A DNA stretch of 64,000 nucleotides from Brachyhypopomus gauderio (taxonomy: Eukaryota; Chordata; Actinopteri; Gymnotiformes; Hypopomidae), in contig NC_135211.1 of assembly GCF_052324685.1 (NCBI RefSeq), positions 13,022,913-13,086,912 on the forward strand, in the 5' to 3' direction. The notes below the pieces were generated by a model. That model searched no databases, was not told the DNA's origin, and saw only the letters and a program-made list of their open reading frames with translations. The position numbers were made by a program, and so were the translations under genes. Each line of letters opens with the position of its first letter. The first letter of the stretch is position 1. This document shows positions 37,901 through 51,965 of this stretch, one piece after another.

Positions 37901-38903
37901 AGAACTCCCCAATGTATTTCCAAATGTAAATATTAATGTACCAAAATTGTAATATTTAGCAATAGTCTGGTAGTATGGGATATTGAAAACAATTCTCAAA
38001 AACAAAAACACAATGCTAGTTTTTCCAGGCAGATTTCCAAACCACCAATCTGTAGATCTTAAAGGTTTCACTGGGAGCTGCTTATTGATGGCATATTTTC
38101 ACCTAAGGTTCCACTTCATCTATGCTTGGAATGTTGGCCTATGGAGCTGATTTACATACTTCACATTATTCAGAACACACAATAAAGTGACATTAAGAAC
38201 CATAAAACTGGAAAACCTCTAATTTTCTGAAGATATTATGTCAGAGAGGCATATTTTTTTTTCTCACAATCTGCGCATGTTTGCACTTGTCAAGCAAAAT
38301 TAATGTGCAGAAAATATATTTCAAGACATACGCCAAAGTCATGCAATATATGAGGTTGTTTCCCCCTAATGGGTATGTAAATTGGATGTGCTGGAAGCTT
38401 GAAATGTAGAAACGTAACAGAGGTCACAGGTCTGCGTAGATGTGACGGTGGAGGCACAACAGTCATACTCTGCTAAGCAGCCAATTATTTACATTCATGA
38501 GCTAGGTGCACGTGGAGCGTTAATCCGCACAGTCTTAGTACGTGAGTGTCCTCTGCCCGTGTGGTCCAAAGGAAAATCTCTCGTTTGTGATGTCTTGCGA
38601 ATTGGATCTGGAATGCGAGGAGGAGGTATTTTCAGTTCAGTTAGTAGATTTACATTCAGGTCATCCCCTTTTTATTTGGTATAAATGTCTGATTATTGGT
38701 GATAAACAATTCAAACGTCAACGAGGTATGTTAACAAGAAGAGGATATAACAAACAGCTGTGACACATTTAAGGCCATTGTTTATTCATCATAAATCTCA
38801 GAAGGGACAGGAAAAAAAGTAAACAACTGGTAGAAAATAGTGGTGGGGTGGTGGGCCTTTCATTATTTCATTATTATATTTCTCATTTACAATTCCTTCC
38901 TGA

Positions 38904-39030
38904 ATCCCCCTCCCCCACACATCTCGAGGCATCTCCTCCTGAACTGTATGACCTGCATGCCCCTCCCCCACACATACCTGGGCCCCTCCCCCTGGACTGT
39001 GTGGCCTGCATGCCCCTCCCCTACACCACT
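38904..39030. repeat. Short tandem repeat, about 53-bp units
   Basis: Two full copies and one partial copy share cccctcccccacacat at the start and gacctgcatg or ggcctgcatg at the end. Confidence 0.7.
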
Positions 39031-39324
39031 GTATAATCAAATTGTCCACCCTTATGCCTGATACTGCCTACCACAGGGCAAGTGCTGTAGTGGGTGAGTT
39101 ACTCCAAACATTAAGGCAGTGAAAGTTAAAAAGCACACAGTCTAAAAACCTAGATCTCTCTCTTTCTCTCTCTCTTTCTATGCTATGACCAAACAGACTA
39201 TTGTATGGCATATTGAAGAAAAATGGAGACTCATGGTTAATGGAGAATCCAGCTTGTAAAATCCCTGTCAGGCTACATATACTAATGAAGTGTTTCCCTT
39301 TTGAGAAGCTTTAACATACAGTGG

Positions 39325-39637
<313 letters not shown>

Positions 39638-40539
39638 AAAATTCTAAGGTATAGTCTCTGACACAATTTTTTCCTCTAATATAATAACAATAGTGCTCTC
39701 ACAATAGTACTTTGGGCTACTCCCCTGGCAAAGATGTGCCAGGCAATTATCCATTTTGATAACAGGATCATCTGTCAAGGAAGCAAGTTACACAGATATG
39801 CCCCAAAGTTACACAGATATGCCCAAAATACAGTGAGAACACTTCTTTAGGAAGCACTGCACTTTGGCTAATCATAACCGTCTCACTCCCCCACACACAA
39901 CTACATCTTAATATACAATTGGATATGCCAGTCTGGATTTTTGCCTATAACAATTATACCCATCCACATTAGAGAAGATGAGCTTCTATTAAAATGTGCA
40001 GCTGAAAGAGCCAGGGCGGGTGGGGTGGGTGGAGGTGGTGGGGGTGACATGCTGTGATGGTAGCTGCAGCCTGCGCAGATGTTCCTAGTGACTTCAAAGT
40101 GGCAGAGTGGCACTCAGAAGTAAGTTACTCTGAGATCTGGGTTTGAAATGGGGCCAGGCTGCTCTCGGTGCCATGCCCCTCTCAGAGACAACCATGTGTT
40201 GTGCTCAGAAGCCAAGACATATTCAACATACTGGATTTCTGAATATCCAGCAAACCACCCGAAAGAGAGGATACAAAAACATGCATTTTACACTGAAGTT
40301 TTGTGGTGTTGGTGTGTTTTTAGGATTTTGGAAAGGTGAAATGTGGCAAAAAGTTTGATACGTCACTGAAAAATAAAAAAAAAAAAACCCGTTTTTCACA
40401 CCTAACAATCAAGTTTGTAATAAGAAAAATAGAAATGCAATTATACGGTAACCCATGTAATATTTTCCCCTATTTGGTTCAGAAATGCTGTAAGAAGCAG
40501 TTTCATCTCTGTGTGATAACCACCCTGCCCTCACCGGAG

Positions 40540-40882
40540 CATGCGCGTGCCGCTGTTCGCTCGAGCGTCACGTCCATCACAGCGATTCTTCACGAATTAC
40601 GTATCGCGCATATGCGCTTTGCTCTCTAGCGCCACCGCAGGCGGAATGTGGCAACGCAGCCTACGATGGTGTGAGCTTAGAACACTCCGAAGCACAGAAG
40701 AGGGAGAGATAGAGAGAGAGAGAAAGATAGAGAGCGAGCTCCACCGACCCTCGAGCGACAAAGTGAGGTACCGACTGGAACAAGCTGGGCGGGGAAGTAA
40801 CTGCAGTTCTGGCCTTGAAAAAACACTAAATTGCTGAATTACAGCAATTTAACGTTAACGCGTCCCTTTCGTCCAAAGCAAA
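40540..40882 (+). promoter_or_regulatory. brsk2 promoter and 5' UTR region
   Basis: A CpG-rich island (about 40540-40660) precedes a purine-rich GAGA tract (about 40694-40738) and the brsk2 start codon. A 15-bp motif of the 5' UTR (ccttgaaaaaacact, about 40813-40827) resembles the coding stretch at about 40942-40956. This may be coincidence. No TATA box is evident. Confidence 0.5.
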
Positions 40883-40973
40883 ATGTCATCATCTGGGAAA
40901 GACAACAGCGCTCAACATGCGAATTACGTGGGACCGTATCGCCTTGAAAAAACGCTGGGCAAGGGACAGACAG
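40883..40973 (+). CDS. brsk2: BR serine/threonine kinase 2 (SAD-A), first coding exon only
   Basis: The exon encodes [20 protein letters not shown] followed by [11 protein letters not shown]. It ends in a phase-1 GTTTGT donor in the middle of the glycine-rich ATP loop. This matches the N-terminus of vertebrate BRSK2 closely (family: [24 protein letters not shown]). BRSK2 is a brain-enriched AMPK-related kinase, activated by LKB1, that controls neuronal polarity and synaptic vesicle clustering. No later exon, such as the one that would encode the VAIKIV lysine, is found before 64000. The rest of the window is therefore read as intron 1. That the intron exceeds 23 kb is inference. Confidence 0.9.
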
Positions 40974-43900
40974 GTTTGTCCTTTTGTGTTTTATGGGACT
41001 CGTGATGCTTTATACACACGCAAATAGTAGAGACTGATGTTGACTTCAGTTATGGACTAGATATGCCGGGTGGGTTAAATATGTAATTGTGTATAGGCAG
41101 GGCAATCGTGCAGTTTTTGCAGGTTAGGAGGAGACCCGGTCTACTTTTCTTCTGTCGCAACAACTGAATTGTGTCCCGTGCTTATAGGACATTCAGTTAC
41201 ACATTTGCATATTAAAGGAATTGATGGTATATTCAGTATTTGCCTGGACACATTTTTTTTGTAGGTTTTCTATGACTGGGCAGATATGGTACAAGCTGTC
41301 CTTAAGGAACGCTCTCCTTCATTCTATCTGAATGGCTCCCGCTGCTGGCTACTGGATTTGCTCAAGTCCTAATAGGGATGAAATTTGGTTGCTGAACTTC
41401 AAGATTTCATTAGCATGCAGTAGTGTTCCAACATCTGAACATTTGGGATGGTGTGTGCATCGCTGTGTTTGCATTGCGACCTCACTGTGCTTCTGTGACT
41501 GTGACCTGCTAACTCTAAAACTGTACTCTGCACTTTAAAACCAGAAGGAATGCACACACAATAAATTCAGTAGTTTGTAGTTGCTGATCTGATCTGCTAT
41601 TGTCCCGTTATTAATCCGTTTTTGGCCTGTGTAAAGTGGTATTATTAACAAGCAGTCAGACAAGTCTGTCATAACGAAGTAATGGATAAATTGGTGGTTA
41701 AGTCCAGGAAATCTCCAGTTTAAGAGTGTAAGGTTTTTGCTCTGAAAGCAAAGGTGGTGATTTTTAATTTTTTTGCTGTCGTTGCTGCATTTTACATGAG
41801 AAATGTATTGATCTGATTTCCTATATTTCATTTGGTGGGTGCTCTTTGCGATATGACGCTGGGGATGACCTATAAGCTCCTTGACCAGTGTTGATGGAGT
41901 GCAGTCAGACTTGTACCTGCTAGTCCTGTGTAGGCCAGTATTCAGCAGAGCCAGGATTTGGACTGCATGCAAGCCAGTACCTGCTAAGTCCTCAAATCAA
42001 AGTCAGTTTTTCCTGTGAAGGTACGAGAGGCTACGGCATGGAGGGCACGCTAGGATTAGTGCCAGTGTTTCATGCGGTTAGAATTGACCTGCATGCGTGT
42101 ACATAGCTTACCACTGTGTACATATGCTTATTGATGATATTGATTAAACCCTGGATCAATGTAGGCATTTATTGTGATTGGTAAGGGATAACCTTAAACC
42201 TATGGCATCGGATGTAAGGTAGCTGCCATCCTACAGAAAGCAACAATTAACCACTTTTTGGATTTTTAAATTCCCTTTCAAACTTTATAGTGTATTCAAA
42301 CTTCATTTCAGCCTTTCTATATTGAAAATCCTCACATCTCCAGTGTCAAGGATATGTGAGACACATGCACTTTTACGCTGGCTGTGTTCCTTGTTGCCCA
42401 ACACAAAGACTGAACTCCCGTGGGGCTTTTGTTCATACAGTAATTCACTGATGATCTTCAACTCCTGTCCCCCTCATCCCTAAATGAGTCCTAGCCTGAG
42501 CTCCTAGCCTGAGGCAGGGCCTGCCTCTGCCCGCTAAGTGCTGGGGATTTTAGGGCTTTCTGCTGCCGTTGGCATAGCTGCCGAAAGCAATGCCGCCCAA
42601 TAAACACAGACCGTCTCCGTCGTTGAGGATCGCCCATATGTCACGAGAGAGGTTCCTATGGCGAGAGTGAGGGCTGGGGGAGGGGACAAGATGGATGATG
42701 GGAGAGGGGGTGGGGAGTGGGGTTTTTTTTGGGGGTGGGGGGGAGCACTAAAGGGGGACTCCCCCATGGGACGCCTAAAAAAGGGACGTGCCGGCCGCTG
42801 TTCCTCTGCACAATCTGCAGAAAGGGAGCAGAGGTGAAGATTAGAGGCCCTCGTGCTGCGAGGAAGATTGAGCTATCTGCATGGCCGCTTTGAACAGAGG
42901 CGGCTCGTAACGTTAAGCCGCGGTGTCGTGCGGGGGGCCGCGCACGGTCGTTTCTCGGTCCTCAGCTGCTCCTCATTTGCCCGACACCTCTCCCTTATTT
43001 TCTATCTATTCTTTCTTCTGTGTTCTTGCGCCTCTCTGCGCCTCTTTGTCTCCCTCTTTCTCTCTCTCTTTCTCTCTCTCCTGCTCTACTCACTCAGCCG
43101 AGGCATCCCAAGGGTTCCTCTCTAACGAAGCGGGGAAGTACCCGGGGCACGCAGCCCGTTGGGCCAGGAGACGGAGCGGGAACGCTGGGTCACGGGCTCG
43201 CAGCTTGTAGGCGAGGCTCCACGTGGCGCTCGGTGAAAGCTGCGCGCCTCCAGAAACGCTAACGGACGAGGCGCAGGAGATGATCAAGCCATGTACGGTC
43301 CACTCCTGGGCCAGTGGACGTCTGGCGGCCTGGCAGTGCTGATCAACCACACCTGCGAAGAGGCTACAGGCGGAGGCCCATAGTTTCTGCACCCACCTGA
43401 TCGCCCTTGTCTCCCAAGTCTGATCTCCGTGAGAAGCAAGCAGTCCGGATTCGAAAGTGTTTCTCTTGGCTTCTGCACATCCAAGACGTCGTGGTGCAGC
43501 CATCTGCCATTATAGTGGGCAAATGTCATGGTCCAAAATGTTAAAATAAGCCTGAATTGTCTGCTGAAAATGTATTTTTTTCACTATTGTTGGGGAATTT
43601 GTGAAAATTAAGTTTTCCGAATGGCAACATATAGTTTGTGTTATAGCCTGAAAAGCCCATTTGATGTGTTAGTGGCTGGTTGTCTTGCTGTGATGACTTT
43701 CTGAACAATTTGTCTGTGTGTTTCTGTCTGAGGGGGTTGAAGTCTCTTTTTTTTTTCCCAGACACGTCCCAGCATTCAATTGGCTCTCATTTGTAGAGTG
43801 CTGGATAACAGTGACTGGTTGTCATGGTTGCACCCCCTTCCCACAAGGCTCTTCTCACAATGCCCATGCTTTCCATCTTGGAGATCACAGGCAGACAGCA

Positions 43901-46900
43901 ACAGCCAGGCTTTGAATCCCCCCATGCCCACACTCATTTGTAAGAGTCGCACTGTCTATGTTCAGCTGAATTTGGATTTTTTTGCTTATTGTGCCCAGAA
44001 TGGATTTTAAAATAAATTCAAAATTTATTTTGCAATGTTTTCATTTGAATGATTGACTCATATCCAGGAGTCTGAAATTTACATTTTACCTTTTGGCTTC
44101 ACTGGATACAAAATAAGAATAAAGCGTCTTCGATATGTTGTGCAGCCTGGCAGTTTTCTTAATGCATCATAAATGCCCTGAAATGGACAAGGACATCGGC
44201 ATTAGTGCAGATGAAATCTCATCGCCATTGGTAGAGGATGAAGTTATTTTTATGTTTGAAGCTTTAGAGCGTGAAACGGATGGGAAAGCTTCCAGATTAC
44301 TACTTTTGATTGCTGTAGCCTGTTAATTTGAGTCAGCTTCATACACGGAGATGTTACCCTCAGGGCTGGACAGGTGGACTAGCCACCTGACAAGTCAACA
44401 GTGTAATTATCTCCAGTGTGACTAGTGAATTTAGGCCAGAACTTCGGGTGTTCTCTGTGGTTTCTTGCTGCCTTTATATATTTTGTTAAGCGGTGATTTC
44501 AGGTCGGGGCCGCGCTCCATTTGTGGTTTATTGTTAAGCGGCTGTTCTCCCTGTTTGCCCATCTTGCTGGTGTTTGTATTGTCAGCGTGGTAGTCTGTTG
44601 TGTGTGGTGTGTTGACTCCTCCTACACCCCCCTCCACCACCATGACTGCAGAGCTTCTCTCTGGGGCAGGCTGCTCTCTTGGGGAGTGGGGGTGGGTTAT
44701 CAGAGAAAGCCAGCAGAGTCACACAACTCCTTCCTCTGTCCTGAATCCTTATTCTCTCTATCTCCATCTCTCCATCCCTGTCCTCATGCTGTAACCTTTG
44801 CTACCTTGTCACAGATGCTTTGTGGGATAGCCTTTCTGTAAACAGCCCCCTTGAGGTTACATCACTGGGGTTAAACTCAAACAGCCCATCAGGATGGTTG
44901 TATATTGATTTTTGGCATGTCCCGTGCGAATCCTTTCTCTAAACTCCACGGCAAGTCTTACCGAATATCCAGTATTGTGGTGTCAGACACCATGGTGACA
45001 TATTTCCCCAAAATAGCGTATTAATCATGCAGCTTTAGTTAGAGCATTACTCATCACGAACTCCCTCAAAGCTGAATGCTGCATTTGTGATGGAACCGGA
45101 GCAGCGACTGTGGTCAATAGCTCAACAGATGGGCCTGTTTGGGGTTTAATTAGGAGAAGCACTCAGCCCGGTGAAAGCGCTCTGGTGTCTGTGTGCTGGT
45201 TCTGAGGGTGGTGGGCCAGACTCGGGGTGAAAAGAGTGCAGTCAGGGTTAAGGGACACTGACGGTGCTGAGAGAAAGAGAACGAGAGGCAGGGACACACA
45301 CACACACTCACTCACTCGCCCTTTCTTTGTTCATCAGCGTGTCTCCCTCCATTCAAGTTCGTCTCACTGTTTTCTGACAAGCCACAATACAATAGCCTAG
45401 AGCGTCCCAAGAGCCACTGGAGAAGTAATATTTATTTATTAATTTATTCGTCTGGAGGGTGTCGCTGTTGCCTCGGTACTGTATGAATGGGATGAAGCGG
45501 CGTGTCATTTTGCACGCGCGATTGATTGGTAAAGGAACCAGAGGGGGTATATCCTGTCCAGATGGCTGGGTTGAACTGGGCCATGATGGCTGGTCATTAG
45601 TCAGGTGGTCACCAATGCCTGGCTGTTCAGACTCTATTCATGGAGGGATCATCCTTCTTTACATTGAGTTAGTAGATGAAAATGGAAGAGGGGGTAATAA
45701 GTGAAGGAGGGGGTTACTGACACAGGCACACACAAGGTACTGTGTCAACAGCGAGGTAACGCCTCTATTACTCTTTACATCATACAATCTTTGATCAATT
45801 TATTTTTTGTAACTTTTATCAGTTATAGCTTTGAGGTAACGGTGGAAGAACAGTGTACCAATGGATTACTTTCGTACTTTGGAAAAAAGAAAAAAAAAAG
45901 TATTTGCGTTTGGGCCGTAAAGGTCCGTTGCTTTCCTTCGGCATATCGACGCAATGTAACATCACTTCAGCATTGGCTGGATCGCAATAGCCAACAATAG
46001 AATATCTGCTATATCTCTCGCCCTTAGTCAAAGGCAAGTTGGGGGTTTCTATGGCAACCACCCACTTTTATACATATGTGCAGTGAATGGCTGTGGTACA
46101 GTGCTCTTCAACCTAAGCTGAAGGGCTGGGGCTATTGATTGGCTTCTAGCCTCCACCTGAGCTACTAGAATGTGAATGAGGAACCGCCCCCATCCCTTGG
46201 TTTGGGCTGAATGGTATCCCTATAGGCCAAATTAAAGATAGGACCCATATTGTTGTGCAATATTTGCAGCGAGTTCATAATTTTATATAGATTGATTCAA
46301 TATGTTACGCTAGCTGGTATATCTGCTTCAGGATGACGAGAGGTATTGAATCAAAATCGGGTCCTTTTATTGGCACTCGATTGTCATCTTTACATTCCGG
46401 AAAGCTCCGTGGCATCACGGTAACCTTGAAAAGAGGAAAAAGAGGGTTTGTGGTATTGTTCACGTCTTACCTTTCACCCCAGTGAGTTCCACGGGGGACA
46501 GCGGACACTGGACAGCCATTCCTTTGTCATGTGTTGTGAGAGAATGATTTGATTTATGGTGAAGATGGCAAGGATCTGTCTTCTGTCATATATGTGGTAA
46601 TACTATGAGAAGTTTAAAGTGCAGGTTTTTGAAATGCTTGAGCAAAAAGTGCTTGCTTGGCAAAATTATTCAAGGTGTGTCAACACGAGGTACTGCATTG
46701 GCAGATAATTTATGTATTAATGAGTAAAATGTCGGTTTTTAGTTCAGTTTTTAGATCAACTAAAGGATGCGAATGGTCATTTCAGAAGCTCAGAAACTAA
46801 TGGTTATTTAATCTTTCATATCGGGGGGAAAATGTAATGAATTCTGTTTATTGTGACTCCAGAGAGACATGTGGAGAGAAATGGGCTGTAACTGGGTCTC

Positions 46901-47470
46901 CACTTCTATCTTCTTTTTACACTCGTAGCAAGCCCTCTGTGAACAAAGGCAGGACTGTTATTTTTCACCTTTTCTGCCTTTTTGCTGTGGCACTCCCTCA
47001 TTAATTTTCTGCCCTCCATCAGCAAGGGCTAATATGTCCGTAATGAATGAAGAATTCAGCCACTGAGACAATAGGAACTTTTTAAGGCTTTCATTCTCCA
47101 GAGGGATCAGTCAGACCCTGTCTGCTCTTTAAAACGCCATCGTGTATCACAGAGAGAGCTGTTGGGACTGTCCGCCTAGACTGTTATTATGCAGAGAAGC
47201 TATTTTGAAGAAGCAGACTAGACAAGAACCATGAGAACAGAGCTACAGATGAGATCTAGTTCTAGTCCAGATCTGAACTAAAGCCCTAAAGCATGTGTAT
47301 TTATAGCTGTTGTGTGTAATGTAGGCTACAGCATGGACCAAAGGAAAGTGGATTATGGTTTAATTATTGAGAAGCATCTCATAGAGTTCTCATCAGGTCG
47401 AAGGAGTTAAAGGCAGTTTGTGTTTATCCTGTGGTGAATCAGACACAGAACCATTGCTCTGCTAGACTGT
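40974..47470 (+). other. brsk2 intron 1, left part
   Basis: No exon is recognised. The 42660-43260 segment is GC-rich, with CpG-dense stretches near 42780-42960 and 43130-43270 and a (CT)n-like run near 43050-43080. It could be an internal CpG island or alternative promoter. AT-rich blocks near 46960-47100 look enhancer-like. Confidence 0.4.
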
Positions 47471-47478
47471 GTTGAGTC

Positions 47479-48670
47479 TAGGGTTGCAACGGTATGAGAT
47501 TTTCACGGTATGATAACCGTCTTAGAAAATACCGCGGTATCACGGTTATCACGGTATCACAGTTAGTTTGTATATTATTAAAAGATACACTGACCCTTAA
47601 AGAAATTACAAGTTTTTTTGTTCAATTAAATATTTATTGTAGAAACCTGGAACTATTGTATACAAAATGTCTCCATTAAAAAAAAAAAAAGCTGTAAACA
47701 TGTTTATATAAATACTGCAAAATTAGAGAAACCTAAATCATGGATTTCAGTACAATTATTTAAGTTTAAATTATTTAGTATCTGATAAACTCAGCCTGGG
47801 TCAGTGTCTGATCAACAACTGTTGTAAACGTCCGTTGTACTGCCAAGTTAGAATATAACCAGATACTGCAGAAAGAGAGGATTTATTTCTGACATGACCG
47901 TCACAATAGAGATTTCTATTTTAAGGCGTTCACACCGAGTCTGGTTTTAACGTATGAAAAACAGACACGTTAGAATTTGAAAATGAACGCATGTAAATTA
48001 ATGGCGTCTTTCACATCCAGTGAAAGCAAGGACCATAAAAAGCTAGAATTATACTTTCACTAGTGACCGTAGCGCGCGACTCCGCACAGTTCTCTTGCAT
48101 TACGTTAACAAATACGAGCCTCTTGTAATTCCAGGACGAAAAATGAGAGAACGTGAAGACGTTAAGATTGGGCGTTTTGAAAATAAACAACCATTAAATA
48201 ATGTGATGAAAAAGCTAATCATTTCGAGTATATGTATAAATATTTAACTTAAGTGTTGGGAAATATTGAAACGGACCTTTAAAGTTACGTACAAGTGCTT
48301 TAATTCCACCTTATAAAGGTGTATGAACCCTGCAAACATGACTTTGTTCATTGCGCTTTGGCGCGGCGCGCATAGTGCACGACCTCGCGAGACAGCGCGC
48401 GAGACCCTCGCGCACGGGTGGAGCCAACGTCATTTTCGCCGCTGATTTTAGTTTAGCTTTTTTTTTTTAAAACATTTGTTAAGTCTGATGCACTTTCTGT
48501 CATTTTCACCGCTGTGTGCTTAGTAGCTGAACCGGAGCGGAGTTGCGCATGCGCGGGTCAGTTTCTCCGCTGGCTTGCTTTTTACCGGTAATAAGCAAAC
48601 GCACACGGTATGATAACCGTGCATTTTAATACCGTGGTATACCGTGAAACCGGTTACCGCTGCAACCCTA
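47479..48670. mobile_element. hAT-type non-autonomous element, 1192 bp, with TIRs and 8-bp target duplication
   Basis: It begins TAGGGTTGCAACGGTAT and ends, read on the minus strand, TAGGGTTGCAGCGGTAACC. It is flanked by perfect 8-bp duplications GTTGAGTC (47471-47478 and 48671-48678). The motif cacggtatgataaccgt occurs just inside both ends (about 47504-47520 and 48604-48620), a likely subterminal transposase-binding repeat. No transposase frame is visible. The interior is CpG-rich near 48355-48420. It sits in brsk2 intron 1. Confidence 0.88.
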
Positions 48671-49559
48671 GTTGAGTCACACAGCCCAGACGATGTGCTG
48701 TATGTGAAACACCTTCAGGTAACCTTGAGTAGTTTTCTGCGCCACAAACACAATTTCCCAATTTGTAAGAATTGTTAGGCCATATATGAATGATTTGTTG
48801 GATGGGCTAAACTTGTATCTAGTAGGACAAAGCCAATGAAACTGCTTTTTATATTTTAATCTTTTTAATGAAAACTATAAACACAGATACTTTGTGTTTT
48901 GGTCAATTACATTTATAATGGACTGGAGAGAGATTTAATTGACTTGCAAGGGTTGTAGAGGAAGGCTTTGATAATGACTATTTCTGGATAATGGTCCTGC
49001 TGCAGTATTGACTTTGGCTTTTCCTGAATATACCCTGTATTGCTAATGACATCAGGTGACCAGGGCCTGATTTCCATCTGACCCATATAAATGGAGTGAC
49101 TTAGATTACTAGGCTTTAGATAACTCATTAGCTGCCTTTGTTTGGGGGAACATTTAAAAATAGAATTATAAACTGTACCAGAATGCTGGGCAGTATATGA
49201 TTTAGGCTGGATGAAATAGAAGGGAGACAATCTGAAGGAGTATATACAGGTTTTAAAGAAGCATTATAGCTTTATAGGGCACTTCAGTGCAGATGAGATA
49301 TATTAACTCTGTCGGACTGAACAGTGAACGTGTGCCCCAAACGCAAACTGATGACAATGCGGAAGTATGTGGGGTTCTTCCAGACTTAGTCCTTCACTCA
49401 GAGCGTGAGGTTCTGGTATAAGGTGTGAAGTTTTGCGTTTTGCATGTGTGGCGGAGCTTGTATGCGCGGCGCTACACTGCCTCAGGCTACGTCAGAGCTG
49501 TGATCTTTAGTCAGTCCTCGCACCTCACAGAACACACACAGATGGCCCGCTGACTACTT

Positions 49560-49575
49560 TTGTGTGTGTCTGTGT

Positions 49576-49642
<67 letters not shown>
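49560..49642. repeat. (GT)n microsatellite
   Basis: This is an 83-bp GT run with two interruptions (tgtc) at its left end. Confidence 0.95.
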
Positions 49643-49644
<2 letters not shown>

Positions 49645-49874
49645 AAAAGCATGTGTGATTCTCTGCGGCCGTTAGCCTCGGTCCTAGCATCCAATCGTGT
49701 GGCATAATCAGATTACTGGGGTGCGGAGGGGGATGAAATACCACCATTATTTCCACTTTGGCATCAACAAAAGCAGGTAGCACTCTGGACACTCTGCTGC
49801 AGGGTAGAGGGGGGGGGGGGGAAGCGCATATGTTTAAGCTTGTGGGTGGATGTATATGTGTACATATGCCTGTA

Positions 49875-49877
<3 letters not shown>

Positions 49878-49940
<63 letters not shown>
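49878..49940. repeat. (GT)n microsatellite
   Basis: This is a 63-bp GT run, about 240 bp from the preceding one. Confidence 0.95.
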
Positions 49941-49942
<2 letters not shown>

Positions 49943-51835
49943 CAGAGGAGTTCCTCTAATCTAATAGAGCCCTGTTCCAGAGTGCAGCTAATAGAGTGAG
50001 AGCTGGCCGTGCTGCATTACACCACAGCAACGGTTGCCGGCCACGTATCCGTGGAGACGGCGTGGGGGGCACTTGCTGCGCACATGTGGCCTGGCTGAGC
50101 GCTGCCCGTCTCAGCATGGCAACAGCATCGCCCCACTGAGCAGCGCTGTTGCAGAGACCTGCACACTCGCTAACACACACGCACATCGCTCACTGCAAAA
50201 AAAAGAGAGAAAAACTTTGAAATATTATATTTTTATGTAACCATTTGCGAGGAGGGTAGATTGGTTTATCTCCTTCCATTCTTGTCTGTGTAATTACAAT
50301 GTGAAAAATAACACAGATTAATTGCCTTTTTACCTAATGGCTTATTCCAAGTCTACATGAAGTTTATGCCCATGGTTACTTTATTATGCATATGGTGTAC
50401 ATTATTCTTTACTAATTAATGCATGAATTAAATTTATCATGCAAATGCTTTTCAAGTGCTCTGTTGTTAGGGTATGAGTGGGTTTTTGCCCTGTACTCTT
50501 GTGGGGCTGTGTTGCATTTTTCTTCCTGTTTCAGCCCCTATTCGGCTGCCTCTTTCTCCCGAGTCTGCTTTTGCGTGAGCTATAGAGTGCTTTTTGAAAG
50601 CCATTATGTCCTGCTGCCAGCTATATGTAGAAGAAAAGGGCCTTGATTTCAGTGCATTATTTCTGGCATCTTCCTTCTGCCTCACATTGCTATGGTTACA
50701 GCTGTAAGTGAACACGTGTGTGTGCGCGCGCATGTATAAGTTTACACGAGCGTCTGTGTCATGTGTATTTTAGGGATAGACAACAAAAATATGACGGCTG
50801 AATACACGACCAGAATACTGGGGGAATCTTGTATATGGGAGTATGAGGGAATAGAAGATCTTTTAGCTCGTTGCCATATTGCTGCTGGGTCGCAACTAGC
50901 TTGTTGCTAGCTGAGTTCGGTTCTGCTCCGGTTATGTGTAGCAGCAGCCAGCCCTGACATGAACAGATGGCTGTGTGGCTACGGACCCAGTCATCCCCAC
51001 CACTGCCCGGTGCCGCCGCCTTTGATAAAACGCATGCCGGCACGTGTGCGCATGCCTCGTGGCACACACACGCACGCGCCTGTACACGTGCACGCGCGCA
51101 CGCCGAAAGCGCATTTGCACGTAAATGAAGTGATAAATCAAGTCGCGTCGTGGCATCGTCTCCTTGACTGCGCCGGGGCGGCGACCGCGACCGTAAAAGC
51201 CGCTCGCGCGGGCGTCTCTTGTCTCGTGCTCGCGCGCGCGCGCAGCTGAGAGCCACGCGGCAGGCACGCCAGTCAGGCCTGGGTCACCGCGGCCACTGGC
51301 TCAGGGCCAGACGTGCTGAAGGTCATGGGTCTGCATCGCAGGTACTGCGAGGAGACGCTGCACACAGCTTCCAGAGCTCAGACCCATCCCGGATCACACC
51401 TTCACTGTGCAGATCTTGATTATAGACAATGTATTGTCTGGGGAACGTCATATATCTAAAACATGCATATAAGCACATACTTTATATGTTCATCATCCTG
51501 TTGAAGTATCGGTTACTGATTTTGTAATTGTGGACCTGTAATTGGGCTTTATTCATCCATCGTTTCACAGGGAAACAAGTGAGGCCGATTGTTATTATTC
51601 CATAATTGAGCAGCAGTTCAAGCCTCTTTGATAGCCTCTTTGATAGCTGAATGAATTACTACACATAGATGTCTTTGCCAAACTGCCAGAATAGCCCATG
51701 TGCCTTCTGAAAATAGCTTGACGCACAGAAGTGTCAAAACTAAACTGATTTTGACGAGTATGAATTTAATTATAGTCTCTCTTTCTCCATCACTCTCTCT
51801 CTCTCTCCCTTTCTCTGCCCCCACCCAGAGCATGG

Positions 51836-51965
51836 ATCACACTGCTGTCACTGTATAATTGGCCACATTTCATCCATAATCATACGCTAATGAGGAGCGG
51901 GTAACAATTACAGATTACGTCATTGCGATTTGCCTCCAGGTTTGGATGACGTCCCAGATTTCACA
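51836..51965. promoter_or_regulatory. Candidate conserved noncoding element in brsk2 intron 1
   Basis: The block contains ataattggccacatttcatc, TAAT/ATTA cores, a CRE-like TTACGTCA and TGACGT, with no simple repeats although it lies between CT-rich tracts. This composition is typical of developmental enhancers. No alignment was possible, so this is inference only. Confidence 0.3.
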
